A stretch of DNA of 64,000 bases from JACMNW01 sp031406155 (GTDB lineage Bacteria; Pseudomonadota; Alphaproteobacteria; Rhodobacterales; Rhodobacteraceae): contig JANOGW010000051.1 of NCBI GenBank assembly GCA_031406155.1, positions 46,905 through 110,904 of the forward strand, given 5' to 3'. Shown here one piece after another: positions 1-7,868 of this stretch (positions within the stretch are counted from its first letter, which is position 1; each line of letters begins with the position of its first letter). Under the pieces are notes generated by a model. That model saw nothing but the letters and a program-made list of their open reading frames with translations, had not been told where the DNA came from and did no database searches. Both the position numbers and the translations under genes were made by a program.

Positions 1-678
1 GTGCTGTTCCCCTACGACCATACCGCAAAGGAATGGGAGGCGGCGCTGGCTGGCATTCCGCTTGCCCTGATCAATACGCCGCCGGGTAACTGGGTGGCGG
101 GCGAGCGTGGCCATGCCGCGGTTCCGGGCAGCGAGGCCCGCTTTCGGACCGCCTTTCTGAAGGCCGCTGATTTGGCAACACGGCTGGGCGCGCAAAACGT
201 GCATGTCATGGCCGGCATCGCGCGCGGACCGGTGGCCGAGCAGACTTATTCCGACAATCTGGCGTGGGCAGCAGCACAGGCTCCTGATCTTGGCCTGACC
301 ATCGAACCCCTGAACCCCGTCGACATGCCCGGCTACTTCCTGAACGATTTCGATCAGGCCGGGCGGTTGATCGATGATCTGGGCTTGCCGAAACTGGGTA
401 TGCAGTTCGATCTTTGGCATGCGGCACGCCTTCACGGCGATGTGGGTGCGGTTTGGACCAAGCATCACCACCGGGTGACGCATGTGCAGATCTCGGGTCT
501 GGTCACCCGGGCGGAACCGGGCGGCGGCGGCTTTGATCTGACGGGTTTGTGTGCGGAATTGGACACGACCGGCTATCCCGGTTGGATTTCCGCCGAATAC
601 CTTCCCGCCAAGACCACACTGCAGGGCCTTGCATGGCTAGGTGCCCTTAAAGGGCGGGCGCAGCCGATGGGTCGGTAG
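1..678 (+). CDS. hyi: Hydroxypyruvate isomerase family protein, 5' end outside window
   Basis: TIM-barrel sugar isomerase of the Hyi/xylose-isomerase-like family, which interconverts hydroxypyruvate and tartronate semialdehyde in glyoxylate metabolism. The visible 225 residues include the family signature IEPLNPVDMPGYFL around residue 101, with its metal-binding Glu, the QFDLWHA motif near residue 137 and the late HVQIS and EY strands. Family members are about 255-260 residues and have a further strand before the LFPYDH segment. The GTG at base 1 is therefore probably an internal valine codon and the true start lies upstream of the window. The family call is firm; the exact substrate is inferred. 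Confidence 0.85.
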   Translation: MLFPYDHTAKEWEAALAGIPLALINTPPGNWVAGERGHAAVPGSEARFRTAFLKAADLATRLGAQNVHVMAGIARGPVAEQTYSDNLAWAAAQAPDLGLTIEPLNPVDMPGYFLNDFDQAGRLIDDLGLPKLGMQFDLWHAARLHGDVGAVWTKHHHRVTHVQISGLVTRAEPGGGGFDLTGLCAELDTTGYPGWISAEYLPAKTTLQGLAWLGALKGRAQPMGR

Positions 679-747
679 GCGCGGCCCTTTCCTCGGGCTC
701 TGCCAAACGTTAGACTGATCTCAACTTTGCTCAAAGGAGTGCCGCCG

Positions 748-933
748 ATGCCAAATGCCGCGCCGGAAACCGAAATTGTCACCAAATGGAAGGTTGCCTG
801 CGATGGCGGCGAAGGCGCGCTTGGGCATCCGCGCGTGTGGCTGGCCATTCCCGAAGATCAGGGCTGGGTCGAATGCGGCTATTGTGACAAACGGTTCCAG
901 ATCGACCCGGCGCATGCGAATGACGATCACTGA
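748..933 (+). CDS. Small zinc-finger domain protein (CHCC / NDUFS6-like)
   Basis: A 61-residue protein ending in WVECGYCDKRFQID, with an upstream Cys and His (ACDGGEGALGHPRVW). This gives the CHCC zinc-ribbon pattern shared with the mitochondrial complex I subunit NDUFS6. Bacterial members are short, soluble and usually annotated only as zinc-finger domain-containing protein. The ATG at 748 is chosen because AAAGGAGT lies at 733-740; the upstream in-frame ATG at 727 has no such site. A link to complex I assembly is suggested only by the domain. Confidence 0.85.
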   Translation: MPNAAPETEIVTKWKVACDGGEGALGHPRVWLAIPEDQGWVECGYCDKRFQIDPAHANDDH

Positions 934-948
934 TGGGATGACGTGCCA

Positions 949-1161
949 TCAGGCCCCCGAAACAGCCCAAACCGCCCCGACAATGCCGCCGATAACCCCG
1001 CCAAGCGGCATCCAGAAAAACGCGACACCCATCGCATAGGCGCCTTCGGCCCGGGTTATGTTGAAAGCATATGCGGCGGCCACACAAAGGCCCAACGCGA
1101 TTGCACTGGCAACCAGAAATCCGCCCAGAAACCCAAGAACACCCCGGCCAAGTTTTCGCAT
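949..1161 (-). CDS. Small membrane protein, unknown function
   Basis: A 70-residue product starting MRKLGRGVLGFLGG. It consists almost entirely of two hydrophobic segments (about residues 8-30 and 43-68) rich in glycine and alanine, consistent with a two-helix inner-membrane protein. The reading frame extends upstream, but the start at 1161 places the first hydrophobic segment near the N-terminus and avoids a long Arg-rich leader. It is convergent with the zinc-finger gene and divergent from polA. No family is recognised. Confidence 0.5.
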   Translation of the reverse strand: MRKLGRGVLGFLGGFLVASAIALGLCVAAAYAFNITRAEGAYAMGVAFFWMPLGGVIGGIVGAVWAVSGA

Positions 1162-1273
1162 CGTTACCCCCGTTGCGCAGTCACGGCCCGCGCCAGGCAC
1201 AGCGTGTCTGGCAGCCGTGCCGCGTTCGTGCGAATACTTTCGCAAAGCACCGACGAAAACAAGGAACGCCGCA

Positions 1274-4090
1274 ATGACCGAACCGTTCGGCAAGGGCCAC
1301 CATCTGCATCTGATTGACGGATCGGCCTATATCTTTCGCGCCTATCACGCCCTGCCACCGCTGACGCGCAAATCCGACGGCTTGCCGGTGGGGGCGGTAG
1401 CCGGCTTCTGCAACATCCTGTTCCGCTATCTCGAAGGCAACAAATCCGGCGATGCGCCGACGCATGTGGCGGTGATATTCGATCATTCGTCGAAAACCTT
1501 CCGCAATGACATCTACCCCGCCTACAAGGCCAACCGGCCGGAATTGCCCGAAGATTTGCGGCCGCAGTTTCCGCTGACCCGCGATGCCACCCGCGCCTTC
1601 AACATCGCCTGCATCGAAACCGAAGGCTATGAGGCCGACGATATCATCGCCACACTTTCGTGCCGCGCACGCGATGCCGGCGGCAGCGTGACCATCATTT
1701 CGTCCGACAAGGACCTGATGCAACTGGTCGGCGACGGCGTTGAAATGCTGGACCCGATGAAGAACAAGCGGATCGGCCCGGATGAAGTGTTCGAGAAATT
1801 CGGCGTTGCCCCGAACCGTGTGGTCGATGTGCAATCGCTTGCCGGGGATTCAGTGGATAACGTGCCGGGTGCGCCGGGCATCGGCATCAAGACCGCCGCC
1901 CTGCTGATCCAGGAATTTGGCGATCTGGAAACGCTGCTGGCGCGGGCGGGCGAAATTCCGCAACCCAAACGGCGCGAGGCTTTGGTCGACAATGCCGATC
2001 AGATCCGCATTTCCAAACGCCTCGTGGCGCTGGATTGCGAAACCCCGCTGGATTTCACGCTGGAAAGCCTTGAGGTGAAACTGCCAGAGCCGGACGCCTT
2101 GATGGCGTTCCTGAACGCGATGGAATTTCGCACCCTGACCAAACGGGTTGCCGACAGCCTTCACGTGCCGGTTGCCCTGCCAACCGAAAGCATGGCCGGG
2201 GGCGAGGCGAAAATTATTCGTACGAATAATTTTCACGCCTCAGATCTGCCGTTCGACCATGCGGGCTACGAGGCGGTGCGCGACGCCGATGCGCTGGCCC
2301 GGTGGATTGCGGTCATCCGCGACCGGGGGCACGTCGCGGTCGATACCGAAACCACCAGTCTGGATGAGATGCGCGCCGAACTGGTCGGCATTTCGCTGTG
2401 CGTCGAGGCGGGCCGCGCGTGCTACATCCCGCTTGGCCACAGGCAGGGTGGTGGCGATCTCTTCGGATCATCCGACCTCAGCCCCGGCCAGATGCCGCTT
2501 GATCAGGCGTTGGCCCTGCTAAAGCCTGTGCTCGAAGACGCGTCGATCCTGAAAATCGGCCAGAACATGAAGTATGACGCCAAGATTTTCGCGCGACATG
2601 GCGTGACCGTCGCCCCGATCGACGATACCATGCTGATGTCCTACGCCATGCACGCAGGCCTGCACATGCATGGCATGGACGCGCTGTCAGAGCGGTATCT
2701 CGGTCATGTGCCGATCTCGATCAAAACGCTGCTGGGGTCTGGCAAGGGTCAGGTCACCTTTGACCGAGTGCCGATAGACGAGGCGGTGAAATACGCCGCT
2801 GAAGATGCCGATGTGACGCTGCGATTGTGGAAAACCTTCAAACCGCAATTGCACGAGGCGCGCGTGACCACGGTTTATGAAACGTTGGAACGCCCGCTGG
2901 TGCCGGTGCTTGCCGCAATGGAAATGGCCGGCATTCAGGTGGACCGCGATACGCTGTCACGGATGTCGAACGCGTTCGCCCAGAAGATGGCGGGGCTGGA
3001 GGCGGAAATTCATGACATGGCGGGCGAGAAATTCAACGTGGGCTCGCCCAAGCAACTGGGTGAGATCCTGTTTGACAAGATGTCCCTACCCGGCGGTGAA
3101 AAGGGCAAGACCGGCGCCTATGCCACCGGGGCGGATGTTCTGGAGGATCTGGCGACCGAACATGAACTGCCGGGCCGGGTGCTGGATTGGCGGCAGTTGT
3201 CCAAGCTGAAATCCACCTACACCGACGCTCTGCAAGACCACATCAACCCGGACACGGGCCGCGTTCACACCAGCTATTCGATCACCGGGGCGGTGACCGG
3301 ACGGCTGGCATCCACCGACCCTAATTTGCAGAACATTCCGATCCGGTCCGACGAAGGCCGCCGCATCCGCGAGGCTTTCGTGGCCCCCAAGGGCAGGGTT
3401 CTGGTCAGCCTTGACTACAGCCAGATCGAATTGCGCATTCTGGCCCATGTGGCGGATATTCCGGCGCTGAAACAGGCGTTTGCCGATGGCCTTGATATCC
3501 ACGCCATGACCGCATCCGAAATGTTCGGTGTCCCCATTGACGGCATGGACCCGATGGTGCGCCGGCAGGCCAAGGCCATCAATTTCGGCGTCATCTACGG
3601 CATTTCCGGCTTTGGCCTTGCCCGCAATCTGCGCATCCCGCGCGCCGAGGCGCAGGGTTTCATCGACCGCTATTTCGAGCGGTTTCCGGGCATCAAGGAA
3701 TACATGAACGATACCGTGGCCTTTGCCAAAGAGCATGGCTTTGTGCAAACCCTTTTCGGCCGCAAGATCCATACACCCGAGATCAACGCCAAGGGCCCGA
3801 CTGCGGGATTTGCCAAGCGTGCCGCGATCAACGCGCCCATTCAGGGCACCGCAGCCGACGTGATCCGGCGCGCGATGATCCGGATGTCCGCCGCAATCGC
3901 CGGGATCGACGCCAAGATGCTGCTGCAGGTGCATGACGAATTGCTGTTCGAGGTGGCCGAGGGCGCTGCCGATAAGCTGGTCGGCATTGCAAAGGACGTG
4001 ATGGAAGGCGCCGCCGATCCGGCGGTCAAACTGTCGGTGAAACTTACGGTCGAGGCCGGACAAGGGGTAAGCTGGGCGGCGGCGCATTGA
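1274..4090 (+). CDS. polA: DNA polymerase I
   Basis: A 938-residue three-domain family A polymerase for Okazaki-fragment processing and repair synthesis. Residues 1 to about 290 are the 5'-nuclease domain (LIDGSAYIFRAYHAL, YEADDIIATL, SSDKDLMQL). A DEDD 3'-5' exonuclease domain follows, with DTETTSLDE near residue 356, KYDAKIF near 433 and YAAEDADVT near 506, so proofreading residues look intact. The polymerase domain carries motif A DYSQIELRILAH near 713, motif B RRQAKAINFGVIYG near 762 and motif C QVHDELLFEV near 885. Start at 1274 follows AAGGAACG at 1261-1268. The linker between the two nuclease domains contains a 26-bp perfect DNA palindrome, described separately. Confidence 0.97.
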   Translation: MTEPFGKGHHLHLIDGSAYIFRAYHALPPLTRKSDGLPVGAVAGFCNILFRYLEGNKSGDAPTHVAVIFDHSSKTFRNDIYPAYKANRPELPEDLRPQFPLTRDATRAFNIACIETEGYEADDIIATLSCRARDAGGSVTIISSDKDLMQLVGDGVEMLDPMKNKRIGPDEVFEKFGVAPNRVVDVQSLAGDSVDNVPGAPGIGIKTAALLIQEFGDLETLLARAGEIPQPKRREALVDNADQIRISKRLVALDCETPLDFTLESLEVKLPEPDALMAFLNAMEFRTLTKRVADSLHVPVALPTESMAGGEAKIIRTNNFHASDLPFDHAGYEAVRDADALARWIAVIRDRGHVAVDTETTSLDEMRAELVGISLCVEAGRACYIPLGHRQGGGDLFGSSDLSPGQMPLDQALALLKPVLEDASILKIGQNMKYDAKIFARHGVTVAPIDDTMLMSYAMHAGLHMHGMDALSERYLGHVPISIKTLLGSGKGQVTFDRVPIDEAVKYAAEDADVTLRLWKTFKPQLHEARVTTVYETLERPLVPVLAAMEMAGIQVDRDTLSRMSNAFAQKMAGLEAEIHDMAGEKFNVGSPKQLGEILFDKMSLPGGEKGKTGAYATGADVLEDLATEHELPGRVLDWRQLSKLKSTYTDALQDHINPDTGRVHTSYSITGAVTGRLASTDPNLQNIPIRSDEGRRIREAFVAPKGRVLVSLDYSQIELRILAHVADIPALKQAFADGLDIHAMTASEMFGVPIDGMDPMVRRQAKAINFGVIYGISGFGLARNLRIPRAEAQGFIDRYFERFPGIKEYMNDTVAFAKEHGFVQTLFGRKIHTPEINAKGPTAGFAKRAAINAPIQGTAADVIRRAMIRMSAAIAGIDAKMLLQVHDELLFEVAEGAADKLVGIAKDVMEGAADPAVKLSVKLTVEAGQGVSWAAAH
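2204..2241. repeat. 26-bp CGTACG-centred palindrome inside the polA reading frame
   Basis: Positions 2209-2234 form a perfect 26-bp palindrome, with half-site GAAAATTATTCG. GAGGC (2204-2208) and GCCTC (2237-2241) extend the possible hairpin past a 2-nt bulge. It encodes roughly residues 312-320 of PolA, in the linker between the 5'-nuclease and 3'-5' exonuclease domains, and is much more AT-rich than the surrounding gene. Two palindromes of exactly the same length and pattern occur at 23823 and 23856. This looks like a dispersed palindromic repeat tolerated in a linker, comparable in principle to rickettsial palindromic elements in genes. Confidence 0.75.
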
Positions 4091-4138
4091 GTGCCCGCCG
4101 ACAATATTATGGACAAAGAATTTTCGCCCCCGCGCCTA

Positions 4139-4225
4139 GAGCAGGATGATGTTTGCAGGAAACACTGTCCTGCTCCCAGTTCTGGGCGGTCACGTGATTG
4201 TTGAGGAAAACCGGTACCCACTTTT
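4139..4225. repeat. Hairpin and diverged intergenic repeat after polA
   Basis: Between polA and the convergent DUF1203 gene, GAGCAGGA (4139-4146) and TCCTGCTC (4168-4175) form an 8-bp inverted repeat. It is followed at 4205-4225 by GGAAAACCGGTACCCACTTT. Very similar GAAAACCGG...CCCACTTTT strings next to AGAGCA-type arms are widespread intergenic repeats in alphaproteobacteria. This looks like a decayed copy and may also help end transcription. No T-run follows the hairpin, so it is not called a terminator. Confidence 0.4.
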
Positions 4226-4237
4226 GTCGGACAAGCC

Positions 4238-4711
4238 TTAGCCGCGATCGATCCTGACCTGATAGCAGTTGTTGCGCGCCGATCTGACGTGCACATAGGC
4301 AACGCAGGGATCGGCAAGTTTCGCAGCCGCTGTGGCAGCGATCTGATCTGTGGCGACAACTCCGCCGGTGCCGTAGACGATCCGGTCATCGGCACCGTAG
4401 CCCCGAACGATGTAATCAGGTGAGGCCAGCATTACCGGAATTTCGGCACTGTCGACCGGGGCCTCGCAGGCACTGGCATCGGCGCACAGGAAGATCGGCC
4501 CCATTTCGGCATAGGGCTGCGGGTCGGGAAACGGGCGATGCGCGAGGATAAGCATTTCAGCCCCGTTAGGGATCATTTGCAGGCAGTGGCGGCACGGGTT
4601 GCCGTCGCCTTCAGACACGGCGCGTTCAGGTGTCTGGCCATTGGCGTCAGGCCCGCCTGCCTGATAGGCGCGGACAATCGGGGTCGGGACCGGGGTAAAA
4701 TGAAGGGGCAT
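4238..4711 (-). CDS. DUF1203 domain-containing protein
   Basis: A 157-residue protein with the DUF1203 hallmark GNPCRHCLQMI in the first third, followed by EMLILAHRPF and the later pattern GPIFLCAD. It has no signal peptide or membrane segment, so it is probably cytosolic. The biochemical role of DUF1203 is not known. The two cysteines of CRHC plus later cysteines could bind metal, which is inference. It stands alone between polA and the HIT gene, in opposite orientation to polA. Confidence 0.8.
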   Translation of the reverse strand: MPLHFTPVPTPIVRAYQAGGPDANGQTPERAVSEGDGNPCRHCLQMIPNGAEMLILAHRPFPDPQPYAEMGPIFLCADASACEAPVDSAEIPVMLASPDYIVRGYGADDRIVYGTGGVVATDQIAATAAAKLADPCVAYVHVRSARNNCYQVRIDRG

Positions 4712-4798
4712 GGGTTTCTCCTGTTTGCCCCTCCACTATCTCTATTCATGGGCTCGTTGCGCGACCCGGATTTTGCGCATTCCGGCATGCGACCGATG

Positions 4799-5179
4799 TC
4801 AAACCTTCGTCAGCATCGGCCCCAGCGGACGGCCGGCAAAGATATGCAGGTGATAGTGTGGCACCTCTTGATGGGCGTGATCGCCGGCATTTGAGATGGT
4901 CCGATACCCCGCCCCGCCCTGCCCCGGCGCCACACCCAGTTGCGCTACGACCTGCGCCGCCGCGCGGTGAAAATCGACCAGTTCCTCTGCCGACGCTTCA
5001 GCCGCGAAGTGATCGAAATTCACGTATGGTCCCTTCGGGATCACCAGCACATGCATCGGTGCCTGCGGGCCGATGTCGTGAAACGCCAGGGTATGAGGTG
5101 TGTCTAGGACGGTTTTGTTGCGAATTTCACCGCGCAGGATGCGGGCGAAGATGTTTTGCGGGTCATAGACGTAAGACAT
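4799..5179 (-). CDS. HIT family nucleotide hydrolase (Hint-type)
   Basis: A 126-residue histidine-triad protein. The HIT motif HYHLHIF is near residue 108, with the preceding segment MHVLVIPKGPYVNFD typical of Hint/PKCI-type purine nucleoside phosphoramidases. Length and motif agree with the family. It starts 3 bp after the stop of the upstream glycosyltransferase gene on the same strand, so the two may share a transcript, although their functions are not obviously linked. Confidence 0.93.
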   Translation of the reverse strand: MSYVYDPQNIFARILRGEIRNKTVLDTPHTLAFHDIGPQAPMHVLVIPKGPYVNFDHFAAEASAEELVDFHRAAAQVVAQLGVAPGQGGAGYRTISNAGDHAHQEVPHYHLHIFAGRPLGPMLTKV

Positions 5180-5182
5180 GGG

Positions 5183-6760
5183 TCAATCCACAAATAGGTA
5201 ATCGGTTTCGGCGATCTCGCGCGCGGTTGCCTCTGGGATACCAAGAAAAGCGGCGAGTGGCAGGGTATTTTCGTCAACGCTGGCGGTTTGGCGGATCACG
5301 AAGAACTGCGCGAAATTCGCGTCTCGCAAACGGTCTGATTCGAAGTGCACGTCGTAACGAATGGTTGGCAACAGCTTGTCGATGGTTTCCTGCGGGGTCA
5401 GCGTCCCGGCCAGTCCGACACGGCGGGCATGACCTATCAGGAAATCGTCGGTGAACTCACATTCAATCTCCAACAGGCGCACATCGGATTTGTCGGAATA
5501 GAAATCCTGCATCAGATCGACATTCGCGGGATCGATGCAGATCACCAGTCTGTCGGTCGCCCAGGTTTCAAACAGCATCCTGACCACGGCACGCCGATGG
5601 CGGGTGCGCTTTTCCAGAGTTGTCTGGATACCACCAAGATCGGGCAGATCGGTATCCGCTTCGTTGAACAGATAATCGACGCAGGGCAGGTTGGTGACCT
5701 TGCGAACCCGGTCGACAAGGCGTTTGGCGACATGCCATTTTTTGCAGGTGACCATCAGCAAGGTGCGCCCGCGCCCGATGCTGCTTTCGGTTTCCCAGAA
5801 CCGCGGCGCAAACCGCCGACCGATGCGCCCGCGGCCGGTGATGAACCGGTACAGACCACGCCCCTCGTTCGAGATGACGAACTGCGCGCCTTGCGTGGCG
5901 TACAGCAAGCCCAGTCGGTCTTTCAGTATCGTCGCCTCGGGCGAGATTTTGCGGGCAAACAGGTAGTCCTGGCTGATCAGCAGATCATACTGATCGTCAT
6001 AAAAGCTGACCGGCATGCCATAGTCGGAAAACATCAGAAACGTCAGCGTGCGCGATCTGATTTCAGCTTCGGGGACAAGATGGCCAACCAGGGTTTGAAA
6101 AAATGTCTCATCCGGGATCCAGGTCGTGTGGAAAAACCGCATGACGTCCCGGCGCTTGGTGCAAAAATCCAAGACCGCCTCGATCGTGCGGCGGCGCAGG
6201 CACCACCACTGGCTGCCGATCTGCATCTGGATGTCTGCGGGCACCTGCCGGGTCAGGCCCAACCGTTTTTGCAGGCTCATCGAGGCATAGAACAGCGACT
6301 TCTGATTGCGTTCGTTGAACAAGTGGCGATAGATCAGCCGCTCTTCCTTGATGCCGGTCTTGATCCAGTCCGAACTGAAAAAGTCGAAACTTTCAATGAA
6401 ATCAACTTCGTTTTTGTCCAGATAGCCATGCACGTATTCCGATGACTTGATCGGCATGCAGTCACCGGACAGCATGTAGAAATGCGTGGCGCGCGGAAAA
6501 GCCTCGATGGCCGCCCGGACCGCCTGCAAGGTGGCCGCGACCAGGCTCCATTCGCCCCAGCCACATTTGACGCGGCGCCTTGCGAAGGTGACGGACGGAT
6601 TGCCGGACAAGGCCGCGCGAATACGATCAAAGTCGGCTGCCTTTGCGCGACCGTCGAAGTGGATGGCGATGAAATCACCTGTTGCGGTCAGCCGTTCAGC
6701 CTGCGCGATGACCCCTTCGGGATCTTTGTGGCACAGAAGGATGAAGGCGATTTTTGACAT
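5183..6760 (-). CDS. GT14-type beta-1,6-N-acetylglucosaminyltransferase with DUF5927 C-terminal region
   Basis: A 525-residue protein. Its N-terminal half resembles core-2/I-branching (GT14) glycosyltransferases: AFILLCHKDPEG at the start, DGRAKAADF, then HFYMLSGDCMPIKS, IGSQWWCLRR and WIPDETFFQTL. The C-terminal ~230 residues match what I know as DUF5927, seen fused to this enzyme in Rhodobacterales. Predicted role: adding branches to a surface glycan in the cytosol or at the inner membrane. The ATG at 6760 is preferred because the family starts at MSKIAFILLCH; an upstream GTG at 6799 would add 13 atypical residues. It is divergent from a sulfotransferase gene 147 bp away. Confidence 0.82.
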   Translation of the reverse strand: MSKIAFILLCHKDPEGVIAQAERLTATGDFIAIHFDGRAKAADFDRIRAALSGNPSVTFARRRVKCGWGEWSLVAATLQAVRAAIEAFPRATHFYMLSGDCMPIKSSEYVHGYLDKNEVDFIESFDFFSSDWIKTGIKEERLIYRHLFNERNQKSLFYASMSLQKRLGLTRQVPADIQMQIGSQWWCLRRRTIEAVLDFCTKRRDVMRFFHTTWIPDETFFQTLVGHLVPEAEIRSRTLTFLMFSDYGMPVSFYDDQYDLLISQDYLFARKISPEATILKDRLGLLYATQGAQFVISNEGRGLYRFITGRGRIGRRFAPRFWETESSIGRGRTLLMVTCKKWHVAKRLVDRVRKVTNLPCVDYLFNEADTDLPDLGGIQTTLEKRTRHRRAVVRMLFETWATDRLVICIDPANVDLMQDFYSDKSDVRLLEIECEFTDDFLIGHARRVGLAGTLTPQETIDKLLPTIRYDVHFESDRLRDANFAQFFVIRQTASVDENTLPLAAFLGIPEATAREIAETDYLFVD

Positions 6761-6907
6761 TTCGGTAACTTTGCTTGCCGGCTGCGCGTATTGTTTCACT
6801 AGATAGCGTTATCAACCATTGAAAATACAGCATTTGTTTGCTTCTTTGAGGTCTGATGTTCTGGTGTGTCACTGTCGGCACCACAGAACCAAAGGGGCAG
6901 GCTTTAC

Positions 6908-7726
6908 ATGGGGTTTCCCGGCACCTGGATGACCGAAAGTGAAAGCATGGTGTACCGTGTGGTGCCCAAATGCGCCTGCTCGTCTATCGGACAGATCATG
7001 TTCTATTCAGATCATGGCAAGTTTTTTGACGGCGACATCCATGATGCGGCGGGCGGCATGCACAAATGGGCGATCGAAGCGAGCCAGCCGAAGATCGAAA
7101 ACAACGTGAAAAACCACGTCTCGTTTGCCTTCACCTGCGTTCGAAATCCCTACACGCGTATCCTTTCATCGTTTTTCGACAAGATCTGCGGCGTGCAGCG
7201 CAATGGCAAACGCTATCGTGGCAACATGGTCCCGCTGCTGACGCAGAAATATGGTATCAATGTCGGCGGTGATGACGGCATGGCAGAGTTTGACCAGATC
7301 GCCTCGTTCAGGCGGTTCCTGCTGTTCGCGCGCGACACCATTCGCTGGCGCAAACCGATGGAGCCGGACATCCACTGGTCTGCCATGGCGGGGCATATCT
7401 CGACCTATATCGTCAACGGTGGGCGCTATGACCACATCTTTTTTACCGAAGATTTTGATGCCGGCATGCAGCACGTTCTTGGCAGCGTCAAAACCAGACA
7501 CAAGGTGAACCTGAAGAAGATCCCGAAGTTCAATGAAAGCGAAGGGCACGGGCCAAAGCGGCTGCATCCGGTGGAAGATTACTTTGACGATCTGTCGCGT
7601 CATCTGATGTGGGAGATTTACAAGCGCGATTTCCAGTTGTTCAACTATGATTTTGACAACCCGGGCAACAAGATGCCGCTTGGCCCGGTTGATCTGGCAG
7701 AGGTGCACGCCAAACTGGGGGAATAG
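6908..7726 (+). CDS. Sulfotransferase family protein
   Basis: A 272-residue PAPS-dependent sulfotransferase of the carbohydrate (sulfotransfer_2-like) type. VVPKCACSSIGQ near residue 18 is the 5'-phosphosulfate-binding loop, and CVRNPYTRILSSFFDK near residue 77 is the 3'-phosphate-binding segment. The start at 6908 follows an AAAGGGGC run; a GTG at 6866 would add 14 residues. The gene is divergent from the GT14 glycosyltransferase, which suggests that the two products build and sulfate the same surface polysaccharide. That substrate is an inference. Confidence 0.85.
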   Translation: MGFPGTWMTESESMVYRVVPKCACSSIGQIMFYSDHGKFFDGDIHDAAGGMHKWAIEASQPKIENNVKNHVSFAFTCVRNPYTRILSSFFDKICGVQRNGKRYRGNMVPLLTQKYGINVGGDDGMAEFDQIASFRRFLLFARDTIRWRKPMEPDIHWSAMAGHISTYIVNGGRYDHIFFTEDFDAGMQHVLGSVKTRHKVNLKKIPKFNESEGHGPKRLHPVEDYFDDLSRHLMWEIYKRDFQLFNYDFDNPGNKMPLGPVDLAEVHAKLGE

Positions 7727-7744
7727 CCCTGCTTGCAAGGTCGA

Positions 7745-7767
7745 GCGGGGGGCTTCACACCCCCCGC
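7745..7767. terminator. Hairpin between convergent genes
   Basis: GCGGGGGG (7745-7752) pairs with CCCCCCGC (7760-7767) around a 7-nt loop. It lies just after the sulfotransferase stop and downstream of the convergent adenosine kinase gene. No good T-run follows on either strand. Ten bases further on is the GGGATATTTT motif that also follows a hairpin at 36195. It is a probable transcription end for one or both genes. Confidence 0.5.
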
Positions 7768-7777
7768 ACCCCCCGTG

Positions 7778-7799
7778 GGATATTTTCGCCAAAATGAAA
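7778..7799. repeat. GGATATTT...CCAAAATGAAA intergenic motif, copy 1
   Basis: A 22-base motif, GGATATTTTCGCCAAAATGA plus AA. It matches position for position, with three differences, a copy at 30048-30069; a looser copy is at 36229-36250. All lie between genes, two of them after a strong hairpin. The function is unknown. It appears to be a dispersed intergenic element, and the transposon at 27.3 kb inserted into one copy. Confidence 0.5.
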
Positions 7800-7868
7800 G
7801 CCGCGACCGGATGTGCCGCTGGAACGTGCCAGACAAAAGCGCGTACCGGTTTTGTTGAAAGGCATGCG

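Noticed and set aside
3086..4087. 333-codon minus-strand frame within polA
   Set aside because: Antisense to the polymerase domain; no domain or ribosome-binding site.
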